From NCBI RefSeq assembly GCF_003264115.1, contig NZ_CP021912.1, forward strand, positions 2,525,001-2,589,000: a stretch of DNA of 64,000 bases. Reading direction: 5' to 3'. This document shows positions 9,034-17,796 of the stretch, one piece after another (position 1 is the first letter of the stretch; each line of letters starts with the position of its first letter). This DNA is from Erythrobacter sp. KY5 (lineage in GTDB: Bacteria > Pseudomonadota > Alphaproteobacteria > Sphingomonadales > Sphingomonadaceae). Both the position numbers and the translations under genes were made by a program. The notes beneath the pieces are model-generated. The model saw only the letters and a list, made by a program, of their open reading frames with translations. It ran no database searches and was not told where the DNA came from.

Positions 9034-11166
9034 TTACGCAAGCTTCTCCTTAACCTCTTGCGCCACAGCCTGCGGCACTTCGTCGTAGTGGCTGAACTGC
9101 ATCGAGTACTGGGCACGGCCCTGAGTGAACGAACGCAGCTCGTTGACGTAACCGAACATGTTGGCGAGCGGCACGTTGGCTTCGACCGCCTGGGCGTTGC
9201 CGCGCGTGTCGGTGCCTTGAATCTGGCCACGACGGCTGTTGAGGTCGCCGATGACGTCGCCGAGGTAATCCTCGGGGGTCACGACTTCAACCTTCATGAT
9301 CGGCTCAAGCAGCTTGATGCCCGACTTCTCGGCCACTTCACGCATTGCACCGCGAGCGGCGATTTCGAACGCGATCGCGCTCGAGTCGACGTCGTGATAC
9401 GCGCCATCATACAGGTTAACGGTGAAGTCGATGATCGGGAAGCCGACGAGGTGACCGCTTTCGGCCTGCTCGCGGAAGCCCTTTTCAATCGCGGGGATAT
9501 ATTCCTTCGGAATGTTACCGCCCTTGATCTCATCTTCGAACACGAAGCCCTGACCGCGCTCACCCGGGGTGACCTTGATCTTGACGCGGCCAAACTGACC
9601 CGAACCACCCGACTGCTTCTTGTGGGTGTAATCCACGTCGACAGGACGAGCGAGATATTCACGGTAAGCCACCTGCGGCGCACCGACATTGGCTTCGACC
9701 TTGAATTCGCGCTTCATGCGATCGACGAGAATGTCGAGGTGAAGCTCGCCCATGCCTTTGATGATCGTCTGGCCCGATTCGTGATCGGTCGTGACGCGGA
9801 ACGAGGGATCCTCAGCAGCCAGACGATTGAGCGCAACGCCCATCTTTTCCTGGTCGGCCTTGGTCTTGGGTTCGACGGAAAGCTCGATCACGGGATCGGG
9901 GAATTCCATCCGCTCAAGGATGATCGGCTTGGAAGGATCGCACAGGGTGTCGCCCGTGGTCGTTTCCTTCATGCCTGCCAGTGCAACGATGTCGCCGGCA
10001 AACGCCTCATCAATGTCTTCACGCTCGTTGGAGTGCATCAGCAACATACGGCCGATCTTTTCCTTCTTGTCCTTCACCGAGTTCAGGACCGAGCCCTTTT
10101 CGAGCTTGCCCGAATAGATCCGGGTGAAGGTGAGGCTGCCTACGAACGGGTCGTTCATGATCTTGAACGCCAGCGCGCTGAAAGGCGCATCGTCCGATGA
10201 CGGACGCGATGCTTCTTCGTCGCTGTCGGGCAGGACGCCCTTAATCGCGGGAACGTCGAGCGGCGACGGCATGTAGTCGATGACCGCATCGAGAAGCGGC
10301 TGAACACCCTTGTTCTTGAACGCCGAACCACACAGGACGGGGACGAATTTCTGCTCAAGCGTGCCCTTGCGGATCAGGCGCTTGAGCGTCTGAACGTCAG
10401 GCTCGTTGCCTTCGAGATAGGCTTCCATGACGTCATCGTCCTGCTCAACGGCAAGCTCGATCAGCTTCTCGCGGTATTCTGCCGCTTCGTCAGCCATGTC
10501 GTCAGGGATCGGGCCGAACGAATATTCCGCGCCGAGGTCTTCGTTCTTCCAGGTGATCGCGCGCTGGTTGACGAGGTCGACGAGGCCTTCGAGGCTCGAT
10601 TCAATGCCGATCGGCAGGTACAGGACAGCCGGGGTCGCACCGAGGCGGTCGATGATCGACTGCACGCAGTACTTGAAGTCGGCGCCGGTGCGGTCGAGCT
10701 TGTTGATGAAGCACATCCGCGGAACCTTGTACTTGTCGGCCTGACGCCAGACAGTCTCGGACTGCGGCTCAACACCGGCAACGCCGTCAAAGCAGGCAAC
10801 CGCACCGTCGAGCACGCGCAGCGAACGCTCGACTTCAATCGTGAAGTCGACGTGGCCGGGGGTGTCGATGATGTTGATGCGGTGCTTGGGTGTGTTTTCG
10901 CGCAGCGCCTTGGGATCCGACATCGGATCCATGTCGGGGTCTTCCGGGTTCCAGAAACACGTGGTCGCAGCCGAGGTGATCGTGATGCCACGCTCCTGCT
11001 CCTGCTCCATCCAGTCCATCGTCGCAGCGCCATCGTGCACTTCGCCGATCTTGTAAGACTTGCCAGTGTAGTAGAGGATACGCTCGGTCGTGGTGGTCTT
11101 GCCGGCATCGATGTGTGCCATGATGCCGATATTGCGATAGCGCTCCAGCGGATAATCGCGGGCCAT
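9034..11166 (-). CDS. fusA: Elongation factor G
   Basis: EF-G catalyses translocation and, with RRF, ribosome recycling. The 710-residue protein has the G1 motif AHIDAGKTT, the DTPGHVDF motif and NKLD, followed by domains II-V. The ATG at 11164-11166 is chosen because AAGGAAG precedes it; an upstream in-frame start would add 34 residues unlike the family. Between the switch region and DTPGHVDF there is an insertion of about 15 residues (around [19 protein letters not shown]) compared with E. coli EF-G, as in other alphaproteobacteria as far as I recall. Confidence 0.98.
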   Translation of the reverse strand: MARDYPLERYRNIGIMAHIDAGKTTTTERILYYTGKSYKIGEVHDGAATMDWMEQEQERGITITSAATTCFWNPEDPDMDPMSDPKALRENTPKHRINIIDTPGHVDFTIEVERSLRVLDGAVACFDGVAGVEPQSETVWRQADKYKVPRMCFINKLDRTGADFKYCVQSIIDRLGATPAVLYLPIGIESSLEGLVDLVNQRAITWKNEDLGAEYSFGPIPDDMADEAAEYREKLIELAVEQDDDVMEAYLEGNEPDVQTLKRLIRKGTLEQKFVPVLCGSAFKNKGVQPLLDAVIDYMPSPLDVPAIKGVLPDSDEEASRPSSDDAPFSALAFKIMNDPFVGSLTFTRIYSGKLEKGSVLNSVKDKKEKIGRMLLMHSNEREDIDEAFAGDIVALAGMKETTTGDTLCDPSKPIILERMEFPDPVIELSVEPKTKADQEKMGVALNRLAAEDPSFRVTTDHESGQTIIKGMGELHLDILVDRMKREFKVEANVGAPQVAYREYLARPVDVDYTHKKQSGGSGQFGRVKIKVTPGERGQGFVFEDEIKGGNIPKEYIPAIEKGFREQAESGHLVGFPIIDFTVNLYDGAYHDVDSSAIAFEIAARGAMREVAEKSGIKLLEPIMKVEVVTPEDYLGDVIGDLNSRRGQIQGTDTRGNAQAVEANVPLANMFGYVNELRSFTQGRAQYSMQFSHYDEVPQAVAQEVKEKLA

Positions 11167-11299
11167 AATATCTTCCTTAGGGTCTCGTGGGGGCCGCCAA
11201 TGACGGGTCGGCCCCCATATAGTGACGATTGTGACAGGCGAAAGACGTGAGCCCTCGCCTCCCCACAACCTTTACCAGCGGCGTGACTGATTCACCGGT

Positions 11300-11770
11300 T
11301 TACCACCGGTAATGTGAGAAGGCGCGGTTCGCGTCCGCCATGCGGTGCGTGTCTTCGCGCTTCTTGACGGCGTTGCCGCGGTTGTTGGCGGCGTCCATCA
11401 GCTCACCCGACAGACGGGCGCTCATGGTGGTTTCGGGGCGACCACGAGCCGCACCGATCAGCCAGCGGATCGCGAGAGCCTGGGCACGCTCGGGGCGAAC
11501 CTCGACCGGCACCTGATAGGTCGCACCACCAACACGGCGGCTGCGGACCTCGACCTGCGGCTTCACGTTGTTGAGCGCATCGTGGAACAGCTGCACCGGA
11601 TCGGCCTTGGCTTTCGCCTCAACCGTTTCGAGCGCCGAGTAGACGATACCTTCAGCAACGGCCTTCTTACCGTCAAGCATGAGGTTGTTCATGAACTTCG
11701 AGAGAACCTGATCACCAAAACGGGGATCGGGCAGGATGACCCGCTTTTCGGGACGACGACGACGTGACAT
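11300..11770 (-). CDS. rpsG: 30S ribosomal protein S7
   Basis: A 156-residue S7, the primary organiser of the 30S head and in E. coli the repressor of the str operon. The start [10 protein letters not shown] at 11768-11770 follows AAGGAG at good distance; the in-frame extension upstream runs through the palindrome at 11824-11888 and is not plausible. The C-terminus [20 protein letters not shown] is canonical. Confidence 0.98.
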   Translation of the reverse strand: MSRRRRPEKRVILPDPRFGDQVLSKFMNNLMLDGKKAVAEGIVYSALETVEAKAKADPVQLFHDALNNVKPQVEVRSRRVGGATYQVPVEVRPERAQALAIRWLIGAARGRPETTMSARLSGELMDAANNRGNAVKKREDTHRMADANRAFSHYRW

Positions 11771-11823
11771 GTTCAAAACTCCTTTGGAGAGCCGCTCGCA
11801 TCCGCGAGCGTCTTGGCGGCGCC

Positions 11824-11888
11824 GGCCCTCTCCCCCGCCCTTCCACCCGGATTGTATCCGTATGGGTGGAACGGCGGGGGAGAGGCCC
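11824..11888. repeat. Palindrome between rpsL and rpsG, related to the one at 7576-7659
   Basis: Arms 11824-11848 and 11864-11888 pair at 23 of 25 positions around a 15-base loop. Both this element and the 7576 palindrome have a CTCCCCC(T/G)CCC arm, a CC(A/G)CCCG inner arm and a loop with TATCCG-TA. It occupies half of the 133-base rpsL-rpsG spacer. No T-tract is present. Confidence 0.75.
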
Positions 11889-11903
11889 GTCACCGCGTCT
11901 CAA

Positions 11904-12275
11904 TTACTTCGGACGCTTGGCGCCGTACTTCGAGCGGGACTGCTTGCGGTCCTTCACACCCTGCGTATCGAGCACGCCGCGAAGGACGTGGTAGCGAACG
12001 CCGGGAAGGTCGCGAACACGGCCGCCGCGGATGAGCACAACGGAGTGCTCCTGCAGGTTGTGGCCTTCGCCCGGAATGTAGGAGATGACTTCGCGCTGGT
12101 TCGTCAGGCGCACCTTGGCGACCTTACGCAGAGCGGAGTTCGGCTTCTTCGGCGTCGTCGTATAGACGCGCGTGCAGACACCGCGCTTCTGCGGGTTCTG
12201 CTCCATCGCAGGGACCTTCGACTTGGCCTTCTGCGGGGTGCGGCCCTTGCGGACCAGCTGGTTGATCGTCGGCAT
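11904..12275 (-). CDS. rpsL: 30S ribosomal protein S12
   Basis: A 123-residue S12 that controls decoding accuracy at the A site. It starts [12 protein letters not shown]. The PNSALRK and [11 protein letters not shown] motifs carry the lysines (near 43 and 88) at which streptomycin resistance changes occur; both are lysine here, the sensitive state. It is the first gene of the str operon, with a 500-base upstream region. Confidence 0.98.
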   Translation of the reverse strand: MPTINQLVRKGRTPQKAKSKVPAMEQNPQKRGVCTRVYTTTPKKPNSALRKVAKVRLTNQREVISYIPGEGHNLQEHSVVLIRGGRVRDLPGVRYHVLRGVLDTQGVKDRKQSRSKYGAKRPK

Positions 12276-12775
12276 AAGTTACTCTTCACCGTTGTCTTGA
12301 CCCATCAGCAAAAGTGGGCACCGGTTTTGCGCCCGGATGGATCAATTATGAATGGTGGCGACTTGCGGACGATTGTGCGTGGAGTGCTGCTCGTGCCCTG
12401 CCCGCCATTTCGCGGGCTGCTTGCGAGACGAACGCCGCGATCGCGGCGATCTCGCAAGGAAAGCACAAGCTGAAAACGCTCCACCCAAATCGGCCACTCG
12501 GCCACCGGGTTACTTTGTCGGACCGCCCCACACCCGCGCTTCCCCGTCAAAAGGTACGCGCGAGCCCAATAGAAAAGGCCTCACTCATTTCGAAGCGAGA
12601 CCTGCAGGACGAACCGGCAATGTTCAGCTCTATTGTTCGAAGACTCGGGACAGGCGCATGGCAAGCCGGTCTTCGGATGGGCGCGCACTTAAGCGAGGAT
12701 GGCCAGAAGGTCAACCCGAACGCAGCCGATTTTCGCGCTGCCCCGCGTGCCCGTCCATGATATAGCCTGCCCGCC
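12276..12775. other. Non-coding region upstream of rpsL with a strong hairpin
   Basis: This 500-base interval separates rpsL (minus) from a GNAT gene (plus) and must hold the str operon promoter, but I could not assign a clear -35/-10 pair. A hairpin at 12421-12457 combines TTGCGAGA/TCTCGCAA ends with an inner perfect palindrome CGCCGCGATCGCGGCG (12433-12448). Near 12308-12335 is an AAACCGG-GCCCACTTTTG-type segment that recalls intergenic repeats of alphaproteobacteria. No gene is convincing. Confidence 0.5.
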
Positions 12776-13375
12776 ATGCCCAGCAAGCCCGCCTCTCCCA
12801 TCGAGATCCACACCCGGCTGGAAAACGGCAACCCCGTTTGCATTCGCACCATACGCGAGGACGACCGCGAGCTGATGCGCGCTGGCATCGCGCAGATGTC
12901 CGACCGGTCGCGCTATCTGCGCTTCTTTTCCGGCGCGCGCACCGCACCCGATTGGGTGATAGAGCGGCTGATCGCAGCCGACGGGCACGACCATATCGCA
13001 TGGGGCGCAATCGACACGGGCAAGGACGACCAGCCCGCCATCGGCGCGGTCCACGCCTTTCGCGACCACGAGGATGACGATTGCGCGGAGTTCTCCGTTG
13101 CCGTGCTTGACGAGTATCACGGCCTTGGCCTTGGCAAGCTGTTGACCGCAACGATCCTGCTCGACGCGATAGACGAAGGCATCGCCGAGTTCGAGGTCAA
13201 CATGCTGGCCGACAATGCGAGCGCGCTGGACTTCACCCGCTCGCTAGGCGGCAAGATCAAGGGCCACGACCGAGGGACGCTGGAATTCGTACTCGACGTA
13301 AAAACCGCCCTCGCCAGGCTGAAAGCCGAATGCGACCCACCCGGCATGGCAGAGGTGTTCGCGGCTTTTGGGTGA
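12776..13375 (+). CDS. GNAT-family N-acetyltransferase
   Basis: A 199-residue protein with one GNAT domain. The acetyl-CoA pyrophosphate loop YHGLGLGKLL lies at residues 114-123 after a beta-strand (EFSVAVLDE). The overall layout (RTIREDDRELM... SRYLRFF) resembles the acetyltransferase domain of Pat-type protein lysine acetyltransferases rather than RimI, but no cyclic-nucleotide or ligase domain is attached. The substrate is unknown. It stands alone and diverges from rpsL. Confidence 0.85.
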   Translation: MPSKPASPIEIHTRLENGNPVCIRTIREDDRELMRAGIAQMSDRSRYLRFFSGARTAPDWVIERLIAADGHDHIAWGAIDTGKDDQPAIGAVHAFRDHEDDDCAEFSVAVLDEYHGLGLGKLLTATILLDAIDEGIAEFEVNMLADNASALDFTRSLGGKIKGHDRGTLEFVLDVKTALARLKAECDPPGMAEVFAAFG

Positions 13376-13416
13376 GAGGTTTGGTGGGGGTTGCGGGGCA
13401 AATGAACCAATTCAAG

Positions 13417-14487
13417 TCAAACTACGAGCTTAAGGCTAGCCCCGGTGAATGGCGAGGGGCTCCGACCTGCTAAATCGAAGATGAAGTTTTCGAGTTCCTC
13501 GAGCGGAATCTTTAAGCCATTTGCGATATCTGCTTTAGTCATTCGCTCAGACCAAAGAGCTATTAGTACTTTCTCCCACACGACCGATTTTTCTCGCTCC
13601 ACGCCAACTGGCTCGCCACTCCGATATCCTTGCTTGCCGAGGTCGATACAAATTGATCGGTAAACCCAATCGCTAATCAGCCGAAGCTTGTGAAGGCGAT
13701 AGGCAAGAGCCATTGCCGAAACTCTCCAGCGATCTTTCTTTCGTATTACCTGTGCCGCGGTCGAAATGCCAGAAATCTGCCCCTTAATGTCCGCTTCTGG
13801 CATTAGAAATGCGGAAGCGAACGCATCTGCCTGGTATTCGGCTCCTTTGTCATTCTTGGCCCCTGCATGGTGATGCATGACTAAGTGACCCAGTTCGTGA
13901 GCACTATCGAAAATCGAACGCTCAGGCGTCTTTCTCTGATTGAGAAAAATGTACGGGTTGTCCGCCTTCCAAAAAGAATAGGCATCTACATTCGCAGTGT
14001 TTTCAGAAAGCGATAACACTCGAACGCCGTTAGATTCCAGTAAGGCGAGCATATTACCAATCGGACGATCGCCTAGCCCCCAATGCTGCCTCAAAAGACG
14101 CGCAGCTGTATCTGGCCGATTCCGTTCTTTATTAAGGTCAATTAGATTCGGGGAGGGCAAGTTGAATCGGTGCTCAACCCATTCGTATAGCTCGACCCCT
14201 AAAGACCCCGCTGCAAGTGCGGCGTCACGCTCGGCAGCACCCATCTTTGAGAGGCTCCGAAAACTTACGCTCTCTGCATTGATGACTTGTGGTGGCTCCA
14301 ACCAAAAAAATTCGAACGGAAAGCCTAAAGCGCTTGCGAGCGCTCTCGCTGTGTCCTCTTCGACTTGATGACCGTTCTCGGCCTTCGATACCGTCACAGA
14401 TGTAAGGCCGGACTTTTTCGCCAGCTCCTTCCCCGTGAGTTTTCGCCTTTGTCGAGCGACCCTCAACCTCTCACCTGAAAAATGCAT
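13417..14487 (-). CDS. XRE helix-turn-helix / ImmA-IrrE metallo-endopeptidase fusion
   Basis: A 356-residue protein. An XRE-type helix-turn-helix occupies residues 3-60 (RLRVARQRRKLTGKELAKKS, TSVTVSKAENG). An ImmA/IrrE-family domain follows with the zinc motif HELGH at 197-201 and a third ligand candidate E217 in AEYQADAFASAFLMP. Members cleave repressors, as in ImmA of ICEBs1 or IrrE of Deinococcus, or regulate toxin-antitoxin-like loci. Its ATG is four bases after the stop of the unknown gene upstream, so the two are one operon. The region is about 50% GC against about 65% around it, which suggests horizontal transfer. Confidence 0.9.
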   Translation of the reverse strand: MHFSGERLRVARQRRKLTGKELAKKSGLTSVTVSKAENGHQVEEDTARALASALGFPFEFFWLEPPQVINAESVSFRSLSKMGAAERDAALAAGSLGVELYEWVEHRFNLPSPNLIDLNKERNRPDTAARLLRQHWGLGDRPIGNMLALLESNGVRVLSLSENTANVDAYSFWKADNPYIFLNQRKTPERSIFDSAHELGHLVMHHHAGAKNDKGAEYQADAFASAFLMPEADIKGQISGISTAAQVIRKKDRWRVSAMALAYRLHKLRLISDWVYRSICIDLGKQGYRSGEPVGVEREKSVVWEKVLIALWSERMTKADIANGLKIPLEELENFIFDLAGRSPSPFTGASLKLVV

Positions 14488-14490
14488 GGC

Positions 14491-15117
14491 CTACTTCTTC
14501 AAACTGACCGGTACGTCGAATTCAGAGATCGGACCTGTCTCGGGATCGATCTCTTCGGACCAATCACCTCCAACTCCACGAATGAGAATACGTTCGATGA
14601 AATCGGTGTAGGCCCCGTCCGAGATGATAGGATGCGATAGTTCTACTGAGCCATCCTCACCGACCATAACATAATACGTGGGGACACCGTCGGTTAGGGC
14701 TCCGGTAGGAGTTCCCATCTCAACCCCAGAGTAATCAAAAAGAGTTGGCCCACTCATCCCTTCAGCAGCTGTACCTTTCGCCGACCGTGGCATTGGTGGG
14801 AAGGTCACGTCACATGCATGGTCAACGTTTTGAAAACCGATTCTGAGGCCCAATTCACGATTAATGACAGACTCAATATTTTGCGTGCGATCAACGCTCC
14901 ATATCCCGTCCAAGAGTTGGTTGCGCAATTCATTCACGCCATACACGTAAGCCAAGGTGCCCGGCGCATTCTTAGGCATAAGGGGGCTCGCGTCTTCTGC
15001 CTGCGCCTTAGCTACGTCCGCGATTGCGAGTATCTGGCCGCGAACCAATCCGAAATCGTGCAGGCGTGCGTCGACCTCTTGTTCAGTTTCGATAATTTGC
15101 GTGGCGAACGAGGTCAT
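14491..15117 (-). CDS. Unknown protein, partner of the XRE/ImmA-IrrE gene
   Basis: A 208-residue soluble protein that I do not recognise. No signal peptide or membrane segment is visible. The first 60 residues look helical; the C-terminal 70 are acidic. Notable segments are AYVYGVNELRNQLLDGIW (about 60-77) and LGLRIGFQNVDHACD (about 93-107). The ATG at 15115-15117 follows CAGGAAA; an in-frame start at 15189 would add 24 residues without a better ribosome-binding site. It lies four bases before the XRE/ImmA-IrrE gene and shares its lower GC. It may be the protease target, a toxin, or a sensor; none of this is shown. Confidence 0.8.
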   Translation of the reverse strand: MTSFATQIIETEQEVDARLHDFGLVRGQILAIADVAKAQAEDASPLMPKNAPGTLAYVYGVNELRNQLLDGIWSVDRTQNIESVINRELGLRIGFQNVDHACDVTFPPMPRSAKGTAAEGMSGPTLFDYSGVEMGTPTGALTDGVPTYYVMVGEDGSVELSHPIISDGAYTDFIERILIRGVGGDWSEEIDPETGPISEFDVPVSLKK

Positions 15118-15303
15118 AGGGATTTCCTGCCGTTTAACAATTTCTCCATCATTGGAGGTGCAAGAAATTAAACGCAAGCCTTGATTCAACGCTTTCCACA
15201 GCGTTCGCAGAAGTCAAAGGCACGGCCTGTGCTGCCCATTTTCCTACACGCCCAAAACCTGCCAAATCCCCTGGTCCTTTCCTCTCCACAAAAGGACCGC
15301 GCG

Positions 15304-15537
15304 ATGAAAACCCCTCCCTACGATCCCACGAAGCCCCTTCCGCCCGGTCGCCCGGATGCCGGGTGGCAGCCTCGTGGGGATACGGATCAGCATGCGCATA
15401 ATGGTGGCTGGGCGGCGCATCTTGATGCTGGGACGATTGGGAACAACCCGCCCTGCCCTCCCGAAGTAGCGGCTCGGCGGGAGGCGAATGAGGCGGTTTT
15501 GCGCTCGCATTCGCGCTGGCTCGCGAATTATCGCTAG
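15304..15537 (+). CDS. Small hypothetical protein
   Basis: A 77-residue ORF starting MKTPPYDPTKPLPPG, preceded by AAAGGA at suitable distance. It is hydrophilic, Pro/Gly-rich at the N-terminus, with ARREANEAVLRSHSRWL at the C-terminus. No motif or localisation signal is seen. It stands between the low-GC module and a GNAT gene and its stop abuts the 30-base repeat at 15537-15566. It could be a real small conserved protein, but I cannot confirm it. Confidence 0.5.
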   Translation: MKTPPYDPTKPLPPGRPDAGWQPRGDTDQHAHNGGWAAHLDAGTIGNNPPCPPEVAARREANEAVLRSHSRWLANYR

Positions 15538-15566
15538 GACCGTGTAACATGCGGTCCACTTCTCGG
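15537..15566. repeat. 30-base repeat, copy 1 (inverted relative to 63680-63709)
   Basis: A 30-base sequence identical to the reverse complement of 63680-63709. Its core contains the inverted repeat GGACCG-N9-CGGTCC. Both copies are intergenic, one next to the GNAT gene end and one upstream of ybeY. Confidence 0.9.
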
Positions 15567-15577
15567 TTTTCTGCGGG

Positions 15578-16120
15578 TTACGAGGGGGTCTGCCACTCGC
15601 TCCTGAGCAGGCCGTAGAGGTAGATGTCGCACAGGCCCGCATGGGTGCTCTCGTGCTCGCGCAAGTGGCCCTCGCGGGTGAAGCCGAGCGCTTCGAGCAG
15701 GCGGACCGAGGCGGCGTTGCGGGTGTCGACTTCGGCGGTGAGCTTGCGCGCGCCTGCGTCCTCGATTGCGGCGGTGAACAGGTGGCGGATCAGCGCCTCC
15801 ATGCATTCGCGCGCGACGCCTTCGCGGGTGCGGTGGGTGGCGGTGATGTAGCCGACCTCCTCGACGCCCTTCTCATGCGCGGGAAAAGCGACGAAGCGGC
15901 CTGCGACGTCTCCGCCCGCATCCTCGGCGATCCAGGTGCGCCCGTTCCAGTCGGGATCGGCGAACCAGCCCCACAGCTCCTCCTCAGAGGTGAATGCGGG
16001 CCGGGTGAGGTAGAGGCTGACATCGTCGTCCGACATGGTCGGGAAGAGCGCGGCTGCATCCTCGCGCCGGAGCGGGCGCAGGGTGAAGCGGGGCGTGGTG
16101 AGGGTTTGGACGGCTCTCAT
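15578..16120 (-). CDS. GNAT-family N-acetyltransferase (RimJ/RimL-like)
   Basis: A 180-residue protein of the RimJ/RimL type. It starts with the typical TPRFTLRPLRREDAAALFP and ends with NAASVRLLEALGFTREG, the classic C-terminal GNAT strand-helix. The acetyl-CoA loop is degenerate (THRTREGVARECMEALI in place of QGKGYATEA), common in this subgroup. The start at 16118-16120 is preferred because the in-frame extension upstream is low-complexity. The substrate could be a ribosomal protein N-terminus or a small molecule. Confidence 0.85.
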   Translation of the reverse strand: MRAVQTLTTPRFTLRPLRREDAAALFPTMSDDDVSLYLTRPAFTSEEELWGWFADPDWNGRTWIAEDAGGDVAGRFVAFPAHEKGVEEVGYITATHRTREGVARECMEALIRHLFTAAIEDAGARKLTAEVDTRNAASVRLLEALGFTREGHLREHESTHAGLCDIYLYGLLRSEWQTPS

Positions 16121-16210
16121 CCCTCGCGCTGATACGCGAGGCGAAGCCGAGTGCAAGCCCGACCGGGCGCCCGCAGCGACGCGACCTTCAGGTCGTGTGA
16201 GCGAGGACAC

Positions 16211-16230
16211 CGCACCCCGGATGGGGTGCG
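16211..16230. repeat. Hairpin with GGAT loop, copy 1
   Basis: CGCACCCC and GGGGTGCG pair around a GGAT loop, five bases past the stop of the LysR gene (minus strand). GAGGAC precedes it, and a small GACC/GGTC hairpin lies further upstream (about 16176-16189). The same layout with a different stem sequence occurs at 34757-34778. Confidence 0.6.
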
Positions 16231-16234
16231 TCAG

Positions 16235-17023
16235 TCAGGAAGTGAGGTACTCGACGAGCGCCTTGACCTTCTTGGAGCGCCATTGCGGGACCGGGGCGAC
16301 CAGCCAGTAAGCGCGGCGGCTCTCCACCGGCTCGTCCAGCGCGGTCAGCTGCCCGCGCTCGATCGCGCCCGCGACCAGCGGCAGCGGGAGGACGGTGCGG
16401 CCCATGCCGGCAAGCGCGCTCGCCAATGCCTGTCCGGCAGAGCCCGCCTTGATGCACGGGCGAACGCCTTCGGGCAAAGCGGCTCCGGGCCAGTCGATCC
16501 AGGAATCGCGCGCCTTGGGAGCTTCGACCGTGACGCGGCGGGCCTCGGCCAGCTGGGTGCCTTCGAGCTCTCCCGGCCCGTCGACCAGCCGGATTGCGAG
16601 GTCGAGATTGGCTTCGGTGAAGTCGGCGCCCTCATCGGCGAGGATGGTGTAGACGACGCCGGGGGTGCCCGCCTGGAATTCGGCAAGGCGCGGGCTGAGC
16701 CACTCGGCATAGAATTCGCGCGGGGCAGCGATGGTGTAGCGGTCGCTGGATTGGCCCGCCTGCATCGCGGCCACGCTCTCCTCGAAGCGCAGGAAGCCTT
16801 CGCGCAAGGGATCGAGACCGGCCTCGCCCTCGGGCGTGAGCTCCAGCCCCTTGGACGTGCGGCGAAACAGGACCACGCCGAGGTGATCCTCAAGCGCGCG
16901 GATCTGCTGACCGACGGCGGCAGGCGTCACCGCAAGCTCGTCAGCTGCGCGGGTGAACGACAGGTGGCGCGCGGCGGCGTCATAGACGCGCAGGGCGTTC
17001 AAGGGGAGGTGCGTGCGTTTCAC
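16235..17023 (-). CDS. LysR-family transcriptional regulator (GcvA-like)
   Basis: A 262-residue regulator, short for the family (about 290-300). The winged HTH is at residues 7-65 (LNALRVYDAAARHLSFTRAA, TPAAVGQQIRALEDHLG), and its phrasing is that of the GcvA/AmpR group. The effector domain follows. A perfect inverted repeat at 17028-17045, just upstream of the start, may be an autoregulatory site. No obvious target gene is adjacent: apaG downstream in coordinate order is on the same strand, upstream of it. Confidence 0.9.
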   Translation of the reverse strand: MKRTHLPLNALRVYDAAARHLSFTRAADELAVTPAAVGQQIRALEDHLGVVLFRRTSKGLELTPEGEAGLDPLREGFLRFEESVAAMQAGQSSDRYTIAAPREFYAEWLSPRLAEFQAGTPGVVYTILADEGADFTEANLDLAIRLVDGPGELEGTQLAEARRVTVEAPKARDSWIDWPGAALPEGVRPCIKAGSAGQALASALAGMGRTVLPLPLVAGAIERGQLTALDEPVESRRAYWLVAPVPQWRSKKVKALVEYLTS

Positions 17024-17027
17024 GATG

Positions 17028-17045
17028 GCTCGCTTAGAAGCGAGC
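17028..17045. promoter_or_regulatory. Inverted repeat at the LysR start, possible operator
   Basis: GCTCGCTT and AAGCGAGC form a perfect eight-base inverted repeat with a two-base centre, five bases upstream of the LysR ATG. At this place it could block translation or transcription. Its role as a LysR site is a guess, because it lacks the T-N11-A form. Confidence 0.35.
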
Positions 17046-17107
17046 GCACGCTATCGCAAGATCAATGCAGGTTGTGGTCCTGAAACGCCTTCTATCAGGC
17101 GGCTGGA

Positions 17108-17512
17108 CTACCGACCGTCGGCGGTTTCGGGCGCGGCGAGCGGGAAGAACGGGATGCGCACTTCGAGCGGGGTGCCGTCAGCGCGGTGAAAGGTGTAGAA
17201 CCCTTCCATCGAGCCATGGGTGGTCGTCAGCGGACAGCCGGAGACGTAATCGTGGCTCTCTCCCGGAGCGAGGACGGGTTGTTCGCCCACGACCCCTTCG
17301 CCATCGACATGGTTCACCATCCCGCGCGCATCGGTGATCCGCCAGTGACGGGTCTGAAGCTGAATCGCTTCGTGCGATCCGTTCTCGATGCGGATGTGAT
17401 AGACCCAGAACCACTTGCCCGCGTCGGGGTGCGATTGCTCGGGCAGGAAGTTGACCGCGACGCGCACGGTAATGCCCTCGGTGATGGCGGCGTGTTGGAA
17501 AAGTTCCTTCAT
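17108..17512 (-). CDS. apaG: ApaG protein (Co2+/Mg2+ homeostasis-associated)
   Basis: A 134-residue ApaG: fibronectin-III-like fold, with GKWFWVYHIRIENGS, LQTRHWRITDA, VVGEQPVLAPGE and PLTTTHGSMEGFYTF all canonical. The family is linked to cobalt resistance and magnesium efflux in Salmonella, but its biochemical role is unsettled. It starts at 17512 and stands alone here; the usual ksgA/apaH neighbours are missing. Confidence 0.95.
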   Translation of the reverse strand: MKELFQHAAITEGITVRVAVNFLPEQSHPDAGKWFWVYHIRIENGSHEAIQLQTRHWRITDARGMVNHVDGEGVVGEQPVLAPGESHDYVSGCPLTTTHGSMEGFYTFHRADGTPLEVRIPFFPLAAPETADGR

Positions 17513-17796
17513 ACGAATCTATACGTAGCAATTCTCGTTGAGGCCTCAAGAGCGGGATAGCTCTTATTCACCTGCGAAACACGCAATCCCTGTACGACAG
17601 GCCGGCACAATGCACGATAAACGAACGTCTGCGCACTTCACCGGTTCCGACCAAGCGGAGTTTTGAGGGCCTTTGGCAAAGCCATGCCCTTGCCGCGCGC
17701 GCGGCGACTGCGCTAGGTGATTGCCGACTGCGAGGCGTGGCGGATGCACCGTTCGCCGACGCACTTCGATCATCCAACGAGCCAGCAAACCCGATC

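Noticed and set aside
7720..10200. An 826-codon open frame on the plus strand opposite tuf and fusA
   Set aside because: It is antisense to two strongly conserved genes, has no recognisable domain and arises from the codon bias of GC-rich genes.
12490..12530. tRNA-like segment (GGTGGCCGAGTGGCC on the minus strand)
   Set aside because: It recalls the D arm of tRNA-Ser, but no acceptor, anticodon or T arm can be folded around it.
13377..15536. Complete prophage or integrative element around the low-GC module
   Set aside because: No integrase, transposase, tRNA target or flanking direct repeats were found.
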